From assembly GCF_029227915.1 (NCBI RefSeq), contig NC_079885.1, positions 16,691,001 through 16,755,000 on the forward strand: a DNA stretch of 64,000 bases, written 5' to 3'. Below are positions 50,824 to 59,500 of this stretch, in pieces. Source of the DNA: Hydractinia symbiolongicarpus (lineage: Eukaryota; Cnidaria; Hydrozoa; Anthoathecata; Hydractiniidae). Every line of letters starts with the position of its first letter. The first letter of the stretch is position 1. The notes beneath the pieces were generated by a model. The model was not told the DNA's origin. It saw only the letters and a list, made by a program, of their open reading frames with translations, and did no database searches. The translations under genes and the position numbers were made by a program.

Positions 50824-51402
50824 AGGGGTAGTGGAGTATACATTAACTTTCCCTGCAGATACCGCAATGCCTTGCAATATCTCTTCACGAGCAGTGCCTT
50901 CTCCGGGCCCTCGGGGATGTGCTCAGCGTACTGGAGTATAATGTTGTATGTGAGCAGAGTATACAAAAGCAGGTAATATTCATCCTGTTTAAGCCCTCTA
51001 ATTTCCCTATCAATGGCAAGGGGGTCTACTTCGTGTTCGATAACATGGTCTTTGCATGTTGTTTAATGCCTTAGCTACCTCGGCAAGTGTTGGAGACCTT
51101 CCTGTCTCCTGGTATCTGAAGGGTGTCTTGTGATGAATGTACAACTCGAAGTTCTCCCAGGTATAACCCTCGGTAAACTGCGCTCGAATATGATCCTGCA
51201 GCACAATTATAACCTCGTGCAGGGGCTGTATGGGGGTACGACGCTTGCCCTTTGACAGTTTCTTTTTATCAAGGCAGGGGATACATGTTTCACCATTGCC
51301 CTTGATCTTGAAATTGAGGGCGTTTACATTTTGAACAACTTCTGGTTCCTTCCATAACTCGTGTTTGTCCCTAAGGACAAACACGAGTTTTACCGGACAC
51401 TT
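50802..51402 (-). pseudogene. Unrecognised element protein, one frameshift
   Basis: The first segment (51,402-51,010) includes LVFVLRDKHELWKEPE, FKIKGNGETCIPCLDKKK (one CxxC pair), HEVIIVLQDHIRAQFTEGYT and SPTLAEVAKALNNMQ. Reading then shifts frame near 51,055 into HEVDPLAIDREIRGLKQDEY and LLTYNIILQYAEHIPEGPEK, stopping at 50,802. No ATG is seen; a GTG at 51,384 is the first plausible start. It follows the 84-codon gene by overlap. I do not recognise a family. The content is coding-like throughout. Confidence 0.5.
51356..51389. terminator. 15-bp perfect hairpin
   Basis: AACTCGTGTTTGTCC pairs exactly with GGACAAACACGAGTT across the loop CTAA. It lies 12 bp beyond the stop of the leftward gene ending at 51,401 and within the first codons of the next gene. 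It is a candidate 3'-end signal for the upstream gene, or a translational control structure. Confidence 0.6.
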
Positions 51403-51655
51403 ATTTTGGTTTCAGCACGATACTTGCGGGGAGCCAACCTTTGGAGACGGCCATTTCACGACTCGCCCTGCCTGCCGCGAAGTATGCAACCATCTTAAGG
51501 ACATCATTGGTATCCAGTTTGGTAGATGGCCTTGTTATGCCCAATAATTTCTTACCTGCCATGGCATACGCAAAGGTGAAACCAAGGTCTACAATTGTCT
51601 CATAGAGATTATCTAAAATCTCCTTTTCTTTTGGGGTAACGTTGCTTGCACCCAT
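51401..51655 (-). CDS. Small intact ORF of unknown function
   Basis: An open frame of 84 codons with the start context TAATAATAATAAATG. The predicted protein (MGASNVTPKEKEILDNLYET..., later AYAMAGKKLLGI and VAYFAAGRASREMAVSKGW) is mostly helical and mildly hydrophobic. It overlaps the 3' end of the upstream gene by 47 nt. No family recognised. Confidence 0.5.
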   Translation of the reverse strand: MGASNVTPKEKEILDNLYETIVDLGFTFAYAMAGKKLLGITRPSTKLDTNDVLKMVAYFAAGRASREMAVSKGWLPASIVLKPK

Positions 51656-51899
51656 TTATTATTATTACCGCATTTTGAAAATATCGATATTTGGCTGGGC
51701 TTTGCCCTGCTGAGGCTTGTACGGAACTAACCCCAGAAGTGGCTTTGATAGCAGGCTCTACAGTAGCCTCTTGTTGCTTCATTTCCTCCTTCCTCTTCTT
51801 CATCAGTGCCGCCAACTTGTGCCCTTGCGCAACCCTTCCCGGATGATTTGGTGGTTTCGTAATGACTTTCTCTTCTTGCTTTTGTTCTTCTTCACTCAT
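51609..51899 (-). CDS. Small Lys/Glu/Pro-rich protein
   Basis: An open frame of 96 codons with the start context GTTATAATAAAATG. The N-terminus is MSEEEQKQEEKVITKPPNHP, followed by RVAQGHKLAALMKKRKEEMK. In related elements, proteins with this kind of start usually end in a membrane span. Here the end is KQRYPKRKGDFR, so the C-terminus may have been lost through a frame change. The function is unknown. Confidence 0.45.
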   Translation of the reverse strand: MSEEEQKQEEKVITKPPNHPGRVAQGHKLAALMKKRKEEMKQQEATVEPAIKATSGVSSVQASAGQSPAKYRYFQNAVIIINGCKQRYPKRKGDFR

Positions 51900-51903
51900 T
51901 TTA

Positions 51904-52217
51904 TTATAACATCGTCTCCGCCTCCTCCGCCTCCTCCTCCTTCTTCTTGCGCATATGCCTTGCAGTATGGCCCGCTACAAGTAGTGGGGCTAAACACCTC
52001 GGATTATAGGATCTTCTTTGATATCTCAACGTAATTCGTCAACACTGTCAATATCTACAATATTCCCAATCAAATTTGCATACAGGCTGATAACATGGGT
52101 GTACAGTGCCCTAGCAATCTTCTCTCCCTTCCCTTGCAATTCACGTTGAAGGTACTCGGTATGGACCTTGTCGATGGCCTCTTCTGGGGCCTTGTCAACA
52201 AACCCTTTTGTGCACAT
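51904..52217 (-). pseudogene. Small element protein with acidic-basic tail, one frameshift
   Basis: The first segment (52,217-52,026) is helical (EEAIDKVHTEYLQRELQGKG, ALYTHVISLYANLIGNIV). A frame shift near 52,028 leads to LLVAGHTARHMRKKKEEEAE and a stop at 51,906-51,904, a few bases before the ATG of the next gene. The highly repetitive GAGGAGGAGGCGGAG stretch encodes the Glu/Ala tail. No family recognised. Confidence 0.4.
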
Positions 52218-52232
52218 CTTCGGTAAAAGGTG

Positions 52233-52430
52233 TCACTTGCCCTTACGTAGGGCCTCTTTCAGGGCTTGGCGTTTATTGGGTGGGGGTTCCACATGTTCAT
52301 TTTCTGCGAAGGCATTGTCAAAGACTCGTGCAATATCGGACATTCTTTTCATTTTTCGACGATATCGAAAAAGGCAAAACGCGATAAGAGCATAGGGTAG
52401 GATTATAGCGGCTAGTAGGCATATGTCCAT
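52233..52430 (-). CDS. Small single-pass membrane protein
   Basis: An open frame of 65 codons. Residues 3-21 (ICLLAAIILPYALIAFCLF) form one hydrophobic span, followed by RYRRKMKR and a charged tail, so a type with N-terminal anchor and cytoplasmic basic flank is likely. The ATG is immediately preceded by the TAA that ends the polymerase reading frame (GAATAAATGG). Small membrane proteins of this size are common in virus-like elements; the role is unknown. Confidence 0.5.
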   Translation of the reverse strand: MDICLLAAIILPYALIAFCLFRYRRKMKRMSDIARVFDNAFAENEHVEPPPNKRQALKEALRKGK

Positions 52431-55329
52431 TTATTCCCTTGCAGGCACCAAGCGGTAATGGCCACGGCCAAGCGTCGTAATTTGATCGGGTTGCACGAGC
52501 CTTTCATCATCCTCCCTGTTAAGGGCTAATTTTGATACCTCCGGGGTGTATACCGCATGATTCTTATTTTAAATCAGCACTTGGCTCTTGTAGATGTCAA
52601 CGACCTCATCCAGACACCGCCGATAGCCGTCAAAGGTGATAGATTTTTTGGTTACACACCTCTTCACCCCTTGCGCCCATGCTTCACCCCATGCTTTGCG
52701 ATCGCCTCCCTCTTTGGCAAGGCTCTCGTAAGCATAGAGTTTTGACCTTAGGGTGATGAAATCGGTCATAACCTTCCCACTTAATTCGTCCTTCATGAGG
52801 CCTACAACCTTCTTGTTCTTCCCTATAGGGAGAGGCCTCCCATCATCTGGATTATAGGCACTTGTGTCAAAGCGTGTTTCAACGTCCTTTGCGATATCCC
52901 TATGAAAGTCCTCCGTTCGTATATGGTCAACGAAGCTGTCCGTGTCCATGTAGCAGAGCTGTATTTTAGAACCATATTTTGGCTGCATGAAATCGTAGTG
53001 GAACTCGTACATTACCATTTTTGACAAGATGGCCTGTCCTATATACACAGGCTTATTCATCTTGACCTCTGTTTTACCCATCTCTATACCTACTAGGTGT
53101 TTGCTAAACCGGCTTACGCCCTTGAAATTCGGCTTCATGACAAGCTTCATGTACTTGTCCTCGTTGGTGACCAGCTGAATGTTGCTGTAGTTCCTTATGT
53201 TTTCCATGGTGATACCAAACACGCTTAAATTCATAAGCTTGTAGAAGTCCTTCTCGAACTCCTTTTTGGCAGCCGTCCTCAACCTCATGTTGTGATCGAT
53301 GTACCCCTTCAGTTAAACCGGATGACCCTGCACACGCTCTTGAGCTCAATCCCATGTTTTAAGTCCTCATTTAATGCCCTGATATGTACTTCATAATTTC
53401 GCTTGTCCTCTAAGTTTCGTACTAATTTCTCGACCTTGTGGACTATCGTGCGTTCCTGTAGGAACGGCAACTCGTTATGTTTGTCGTGTAGTCTCTCCGG
53501 GTATTCGATATCAACCTCCAGGATATACCCATGCTTATTATCTCTAACGAGCTTCTCGATCCGCTTTTCGGTGAATGCGTCGACGTTTGATACCCATTTG
53601 AAGCCATCCGTGGGCAGGTCTTGACGCATCGCCCAGCCGTACAAAATTCCATACCTTTTTAGCGTATGCATACTCATGTCGCTGATCCCCTTCATATCTA
53701 GCTTGCTGTGGAACGCCTTCTTGGGAGGTAGCTCCAACTCTTCAAATCGCTGCCATCCATCCATATACTCATAGGGATATACGCCTTTTCGAAGCATCAG
53801 CCTGAAGGTATCATCTTTGTCGATGAATTTGGCCATAGATGGTACGTTTGCCTTTACCTGGTCACGATTAAGCTGCTTCATGGTATTTGAGTCGCAATTT
53901 TTACACCAGAATTTTGCCATGTAATCAGCGTCTATGCCCTGGAATTCCGAGAAGGTATCCGCACACTGGTGGCATTTCATACCAGCGGCGTTTGTACCAA
54001 TAAGGTTGCTTGCTAATTTGTCTAGACTTGATGCCATAAATCGACAGCTGTCTATGAACCTGATTTTGATCTTCTTACACACCTCACCATCGCCATCACC
54101 CATACCTTTCAAGCAGTACCTTGATTTTCACGTTAAAATTGATATATTTCTCGGTATTTTCTGCTATGCAACCAATGTCCTGGGTGTCGTACTTCTCGCC
54201 TAATTCCCGTATGAAGAGATACGGTTATATGGCTAGGTATTTTGTATTTTAGATTACAGCTGTTATGGGCTGCGCCTCTATACAACCCTAAATAGTGACA
54301 ATGGTCCCTAACTTTGCGGTTATTCTCACAGTCATCGAAGGGTTTTAGGCAGATATGGCAGTGCGCGGCCTCGTTGTACTCCCTTTCCAGGACTTCTGTT
54401 AGAGGCAGCATGTCCTGCTGTGGATATGTATTGTATAGTCTTTTTACTTCATCCTCTAGGTGGTTAACGAAGCGGGTGACGCAGTCCTCACCCCTGTATA
54501 ATGTTAGGTGATCTGGTACATCCCCGTAGGCAAGGGTGCTATATGTGCACCATCCAGATGGTACGTGCTTGCTCAGCCTTTTCGTCTTGGTATCCCTGGC
54601 ATCCTCTATCGGGATGAGTAGACTCTCGAAGTCTGCATAGATGGCAAAGGGTACCTTGAATTGCTGTTGGCCATGCCTCTGTTGGCATCGTATTTTTAAC
54701 AGCCTCATGGTCCTTGCAATACCTATAATGCTTATCCCTCGATTCAACTGTGGGAAAGCCCTGTAGGCAGTTTAGAAAAAAATGCATTCCATTCCTATTC
54801 TTCGAGGTCTCCTTGCCTAAGAGCCTCGATAGACTTTTGACGGCTGTATAGTGGGTCTTTTTATCATCGGTGATAAGCAATAGAGTCACCATCTTGGTAC
54901 GCCCGTTGTGCACCGATCGACGTAGGATGTAGACGTAGGATCCTCTTTCCCGTTACATACAAGACATTTACCGCAATGTCCGGGTTATTCGCCTCAAATT
55001 TGTATATGCTTTTGATACTTGTTGGGAACTCTATACCCTTCCAGTTATAAAGGTCTATGTAGGGTTTCAGCTTGCTGATCATTTGTGGATTGTGGATCTT
55101 TTTCAATCTCCGTATGATGTAAGGATGTTATAACAGCCCACTTGAAGCATTCCCCCTCCTTATTTTTTGTGTTAATGACGGCCTTCTTTAGTTTTATCCA
55201 TTTAGGTAGTTCAACATATGATGAACCCCTCGTTAGCCTAAGCTTGTGAAAGTCTACATCGACGTGTAGAATTCGACTAATCGAAAATCCGCTTTGAGGT
55301 AGTGCTGGGTGCTCCACATGTGTTTTAAT
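52431..55329 (-). pseudogene. B-family DNA polymerase of the Polinton/protein-primed type, multiply broken
   Basis: Successive open segments cover a complete polymerase order. An N-terminal domain comes first (KWIKLKKAVINTKNKEGECF, FKWAVITSLHH). The exonuclease motif FAIYADFESLL is near 54,640. A zinc/endonuclease-VII-like insert (HCHICLKPF, VRDHCHYLGLYRGAAHNSCN) lies near 54,240-54,360, and a second exonuclease region (RFIDSCRFMASSLDKLA) follows. Polymerase motif A is EVDIEYP, motif B KLMNLSVFG and motif C YMDTDSF (near 52,946). In canonical enzymes motif A reads DxxSLYP, so DxEYP is a family variant. At least five frame changes are visible, near 55,100, 54,900, 54,740, 54,150 and 53,310. 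There is also an in-frame TAA at 52,571-52,569, after which the same frame stays open to 52,431. TIR-bounded ends and this polymerase suggest protein-primed replication. Confidence 0.8.
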
Positions 55330-56095
55330 CTAAGTAAACACCCTATCTAGCACCTCGTCTACGTCGCTGCCCTGGAAGACTGAGGCCATATTGCTGTTGA
55401 AGGCCTTCTTCACCTTAATGTACTCATCGATAACCCCTCCATATTTGATGGCTTCTTTCACATGATCCAGAAGGACAGCTGTATCTTGCCGATCCCTTAT
55501 CTTCTACCTGCCCTTCAACCAATGTTTTCACGTTTGGTGGCACCATCCCTATATACTCGTCAACGTCGGGCCCTCCTATATCGGGAATGCGGAAACTTCG
55601 GAAGGCCCTGTGGAGAGCATGCCTATGTTCTTGAGGTGTATAGTCTTTTCCCGGTTGTTCATATAGATTTTGGATATCTTCCAAATATTCTTCCTCGGTC
55701 TCTTCTTCCACCTCGTCATGAAGTGTAAGTTTCGCGCTGGCTGCCCCGCCATAGATCCCCATCACACTACGTTTACAGGCCGCATAGGTCCTCTTAACCC
55801 CCTCCTTTATAGGTTTTGGGACAGCATCAGCCAACCAGTTGTACCATCCTCGCATCTTGGTTTTCACGATTGAATGATTTTTCGACATTTCCTGTTTCTC
55901 GAATATATTCATGGCCTCCGGTGTTGGTACTATAGTCACGGGCTTGACCAGCTTTCGTTGTCCAGCCCTTCTGACCAGTCTCCGTGGTACGTTCCCCAAT
56001 AAAGAAATCAATTCAGCCTTGCGTAGCTTGTAATACCCGGCTAAACCACGGGATTTTGCAATATCGCGTAATTGCTTAACGGTGTATGCATCCAT
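55330..56095 (-). pseudogene. SAP-like N-terminal extension of the polymerase polyprotein
   Basis: The ATG at 56,095 lies inside the right TIR. The start MDAYTVKQLRDIAKSRGL and KLRKAELISLLG fits a SAP/Rho-N-like helix-turn-helix that binds DNA or RNA. The middle is basic (RRLVRRAGQRK, KPIKEGVKRTYAACKR) and then acidic (DEVEEETEEEYLED). The frame stays open for 223 codons to 55,424, but coding content moves to another frame near 55,487 (VKEAIKYGGVIDEYIKVKKA). It ends at an in-frame TAG (55,332-55,330) directly ahead of the polymerase domain in that same frame. I infer one original polyprotein. Alternatively the two are separate genes. Confidence 0.65.
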
Positions 56096-56425
56096 TTCTT
56101 TCTTGTATAGAGTTTTTTGTTTTATCAGAAGATTTCATTCTGCTCGACCTAGCGTGTCTTCACTGCGCATGCGCTAATTTTTAGGGAATTCCCTTTTTGA
56201 TGTATGATGTGCGCGTTGATTATTAGGGAAATGCACTAGAAAATTGCTTATTTATAGCATTGATGACATCACTGTACAGAATATTAGGGATACTGTATAG
56301 CTATGCACTGATTATTAGGCAATAACCCCTGATAAGCACTCCATGGTACCGGATTTGTTGTGCTTGACTGTGGCGTGCGCGTGCGCGTATGCGCGATTGC
56401 TCCAGAAAAAACATTTCTCTATCTC
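56042..56425 (-). repeat. Right TIR of Element 1
   Basis: Inverted partner of the left TIR. It carries the same four TCCCTAATA-type boxes, the alternating tract (56,371-56,394) and the ATG of the polymerase polyprotein at 56,095. It is more similar to the orphan copy at 57,549 than to the left TIRs. Confidence 0.92.
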
Positions 56426-57548
56426 AACCCTAATAACAGCCATACATGTAAGTCACGTGGTTTTCCCTACCTGAGCAGGTTACCATTACTATAGTCCTTC
56501 CAGCTCCGATGCACTACGACGTTTCAAGTCATTTTCCTTGGCGTCATGGCTTTAGAACACTGATAACTAAGTGCACAGCTCTCTAAAGGCTGTGGTCTAG
56601 TGTTCCCAGTCCCGATGGACTACTGCATCCCGAATTGTTTTCCTTGGCGCCATGGATATGGAACACTGTTAACGACGTGCACAACCCTCTGCAAGCCGTA
56701 ATACTGCTTTTTGCAGCGTGATAAAGTTCTTACACGTAAATTACGTGTTTTCATGCTCCCACGAAGGCTACCATTGGTCTAGTGTTCCCAGTCTCAATGT
56801 TTAGAGGGCTGTGCGCGTAGTTGCCTGTGTTCTAACGCCATAGCGCGAAAGAAAACGACTCGGAACGTCGTATTCCAATGATAGTGGGAACATTACATCA
56901 AAGGTAGCCTGCCTGGGGGCGTGAAGCACGTGATTTACGTGTAAGGCCTTTTTTAGGCTGCAAAAGGCTATATTACGATTTACAGAGGGCTGTGCGCCTA
57001 ATTAACATCGTTCTAAAGCCATGCCGTTAAGAAAACGATTTGGGACGTCGTAGTCCATCGAGACTTGAAGGACTAGAATAATGGTAAGCTGCTCAGGTAG
57101 GGGAACCACGTGATTAACGTGTAAGACCTTTATTATGCTGCAAAAGGCAATAATACAGCTTACAGAAGGGTGTGCACATAGTTAACAGTGTTCTAATGCC
57201 ATAGCACCAAGGAAAACGACTGGGAACGTCGTATTCCAATGATAGTGGGAATCGTAGACCATTGGTGACCTTCCTTGGAGAGTGGAGGCACGTGATTGAG
57301 GTGTAAGGCCTCTATCAACCCGCAAATGGCCATATTACAGCCTTTCGAGGGGTGTGCACGTAGTTGCCGGTCTTCCAACCACAGCCTTTAGAGAGCTGTG
57401 CACTTAGTTATCAGTGTTCTAAAGCCATGACGCCAAGGAAAATGACTTGAAACGTCGTAGTGCATCGGAGCTGGAAGGACTATAGTAATGGTAACCTGCT
57501 CAGGTAGGGAAAACCACGTGACTTACATGTATGGCTGTTATTAGGGTT
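56426..57548. repeat. Satellite between the two facing element ends
   Basis: The same 181-bp family. It is forward from 56,426 to about 56,798, then inverted to 57,548, with an abrupt switch after CAGTCTCAATG. Monomers are more diverged than in the main array. No gene is supported. Confidence 0.85.
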
Positions 57549-57945
57549 GAGATAGAGAAATGTTTTTTCTGGAGCAATCGCGCATACGCGCACGCGCACG
57601 CCACAGTCAAGCACAACAAATCCGGTACCATGGAGTGCTTATCAGGGGTTATTGCCTAATAATCAGTGCATAGCTATACAGTATCCCTAATATTCTGTAC
57701 AGTGATGTCATCAATGCTATAAATGAGCAATTTTCTAGCGCATTTCCCTAATAGTCAACGCGCACATCATACATCAAAAAGGGAATTCCCTAAAAATTAG
57801 CGCATGCGCAGTGAAGACACGCTAGGTCGAGCAGAATGAAATCTTCTGATAAAACAAAAAACTCTATACAATAAAGAAATGGATGCATACACCGTTAAGC
57901 AATTACGCGATATTTCAAAATCCCGTGGTTTAGCCGGGTATTACA
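57549..57945 (+). mobile_element. Orphan element end (TIR plus start of polymerase polyprotein)
   Basis: The segment begins GAGATAGAGAAATGTTTT and contains the whole TIR, the ATG at 57,879 and 22 codons (MDAYTVKQLRDISKSRGLAG). It is cut inside TATTACA and joined to satellite. It is nearly identical to the right TIR of Element 1, so it arose by inverted duplication of that end with its flank, or is a second insertion cut down later. Confidence 0.85.
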
Positions 57946-58589
57946 GCCCTCAATGGACTACGACGTCCCAAGTTGTTTCTTTGGCGCCGTGGCTCTAGAA
58001 CGCTGTTAACTACGTGCACAACCCTCCAAAGTCTGTAATATGGCCTTTTGCAGCCTAATAAATACCTTATACGTAAATACCGTGCTTCCACGCTCCAAGG
58101 CAGGCTACCACTGGTCTAGTGTTCCCATTATCATTGGACTGCGATGTCCCAAGTCGTTTTCCTTTGCGCTACGGCGTTAGAACACTGTTAAATACGTGCA
58201 TAACCCTCTAAACGCTGTAGTATGGCCTTTTGCGGCCTAATAAAGGCGTCATTCGTATATACCCCTGTTCTACCTGCCTGTGCAGGTTACCATTAGTGTA
58301 GTCCATCCAGTCTCAATGGACTACAACATCCCAAGTCGTTTTCTTTGACGCCGGGGCGTTGGAAGACTGGCAACTACGTGCACACTCCTGTAAAAGGCTG
58401 TAATGTGGCCATTTGCAGCCTGATTAAGGCCTTACACGTAAATACCGTGCTTCCACGCTCCCAGACAGGCTACCACTGGTCTAGTGTTCCCATTATCCTT
58501 GGACTGCGATGTCCCAAGTCATTTTCCTTGGCGCGATAGCTCTGGAACACTGTTAACTACGTTCACAGACCTCTGTAAGCCGTAATATT
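57946..58589 (+). repeat. Satellite between orphan end and Element 2
   Basis: About 3.5 forward monomers of the same family, diverged from the main array. The only longer ORF (58,345-58,539) is a monomer by-product. Element 2 begins inside the monomer after GTAAGCCGTAATATT. Confidence 0.88.
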
Positions 58590-58727
58590 AGAGATAGGAA
58601 AATGTTCGTTCTGGGACAGCCGCGCACGCATGCACGCACATCATACAGCAAATGTGCAACTGCTCCAGAAATGGTGTCACGCTTCATTGCATAATATATA
58701 GGGACTTTCCTAAAATATTAATATATA

Positions 58728-58735
58728 TGACGTCA
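58728..58735. promoter_or_regulatory. CRE-type palindrome TGACGTCA
   Basis: A perfect 8-bp ATF/CREB-type site in the AT-rich terminal region of Element 2. A near match, TGATGACATCA, sits at a comparable place in the Element 1 TIRs (near 40,396). Host factor use is possible but unproven. Confidence 0.4.
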
Positions 58736-58789
58736 TCGACAAAAATAGATTTGAGCAGCTGAGCTCGGGATATAATAAAAAACATGAGC

Positions 58790-58813
58790 CATTATCATGA
58801 GAACATGATAATG
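58790..58813. other. 10-bp perfect hairpin near Element 2 terminus
   Basis: CATTATCATG pairs exactly with CATGATAATG across a 4-nt loop (AGAA), about 200 bp from the tip. It is not present in Element 1. It could be a structural or binding site, or a local inversion. Confidence 0.6.
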
Positions 58814-58839
58814 CCTGATAGGGTCGTTCGATCCAATTC

Positions 58840-59312
58840 ATGGTTGCTCGCGTTTGTTCCAGACTATTTAAAAAACCCCAGAAATGTGTAATGGGATAGT
58901 TCGAGATAATCCCTAGACAATTATTCTCATTCCATACCCTTTCAAGTCCCAGGAAATGTGTACCAGAGCGGTTCAGTCAGTCCTTCCTACTCAATTTTGT
59001 TCCAGACCATTCAAAAACGCAAGAAATATGTACCGAGGCAGTCCCACAAACCCCAGGGTACTCGCGTATGTCCCGGACCATTTTAAAACCAAGGAAATGT
59101 GCATTAGGCTATTCAAAGGAGAGATTGGCTGATCTTGCGAAATGCGAGGGGGTATTTATCCCCAATTGCTTGAGGAATATCGACAGAGGAAAGCGGCAAA
59201 GGCCAAAATTAAGGAGGAGCTGCTTCCAATGGCTTGGCATCCTGATAGAGCCATGGACTGGTGTTTTTCGGAGGATGAAAAGGCAGACCTTGAGCTTTTG
59301 TGGAGTAAATAA
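58840..59312 (+). pseudogene. Decayed DUF4116-type repeat protein
   Basis: Short stretches in shifting frames repeat the pattern FVPDyfKtpemC (LAFVPDYLKNPRNV near 58,850; related pieces near 58,950, 59,010 and 59,080). The last part is open from ATG 59,142 to TAA 59,312 (56 codons) and reads EEYRQRKAAKAKIKEELLP, MAWHPDRAMDWCFSEDEK. That is the usual C-terminal signature I associate with these repeat proteins in cnidarian elements and giant viruses. Several stops and shifts break the repeats. It matches the single repeat kept in Element 1 at 40,690-40,787. Confidence 0.6.
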
Positions 59313-59313
59313 A

Positions 59314-59475
59314 ACGATAAATGAACAATGCGATGACTGTGAACGGGTACTCGACACCTATGACAGATGCCTCCGTCCACAGAGGTTCTTCGTAAAGGGT
59401 AAGCTGCTATGCTGGTATTGCTGGTATGGGTATATTACATATAACGGCGGCCACTGTCCATGTAAACGACCCTAG
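59314..59475 (+). CDS. Cys-rich zinc-binding protein, start lost
   Basis: The open frame carries QCDDCERVLDTYDRC, LLCWYCWYGYITYNGG and CPCKRP, matching the C-terminal domain of the Element 1 Cys-rich protein (41,218-41,616). It lacks the N-terminal membrane segment of that protein, and no in-frame ATG lies near the start (ACGATAAATGAACAA). The frame is fused by chance to the decayed repeat gene upstream. A zinc-binding function is inferred from Cys spacing. Confidence 0.5.
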   Translation, partial: TINEQCDDCERVLDTYDRCLRPQRFFVKGKLLCWYCWYGYITYNGGHCPCKRP

Positions 59476-59500
59476 TTGAGCCTATCACCAAAATAAAAGG

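Larger units (their letters stand above)
40244..56425 (+). mobile_element. Element 1: decayed Polinton/adintovirus-like element
   Basis: The element is bounded by inverted 384-bp termini (GAGATAGAGAAATGTT at 40,244 and its complement ending at 56,425) and flanked by satellite on both sides. The left end is duplicated in tandem, so the original length is about 12.7 kb (43,705-56,425). Its content is a B-family DNA polymerase, packaging-type ATPase, probable major capsid protein, a second conserved structural-type gene, a coiled-coil/membrane protein and many small ORFs. Genes are closely packed on both strands without introns. I find no DDE integrase and no cysteine protease, which canonical Polintons carry. 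No target-site duplication is evident: the six bases outside the left end (ACGCTG) do not match those outside the right end (AACCCT). Most large genes carry stops or frameshifts, so the copy is not autonomous now. Confidence 0.85.
56029..57945. repeat. Large palindrome: 567-bp arms, 783-bp spacer
   Basis: The left arm 56,029-56,595 and right arm 57,379-57,945 are reverse complements with no net indel (paired coordinates sum to 113,974 across their whole length). I noticed only rare substitutions, such as GATATTG against GATATTT. Each arm holds 167-170 bp of satellite plus one element TIR and the first 22 codons of the polymerase polyprotein. The spacer is satellite, forward to about 56,798 and inverted after it. 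Confidence 0.93.

Noticed and set aside
40238-56431. Six-base target-site duplication flanking Element 1
   Set aside because: The flanking six-mers (ACGCTG and AACCCT) do not match, and the left end is in a duplicated segment, so no reliable duplication can be called.
59068-59314. N-terminal half of the 135-codon frame 59,068-59,475
   Set aside because: Another frame here carries the conserved KEELLP.AWHPDR..DWC block. Only the Cys-rich part after 59,314 is supported in this frame.
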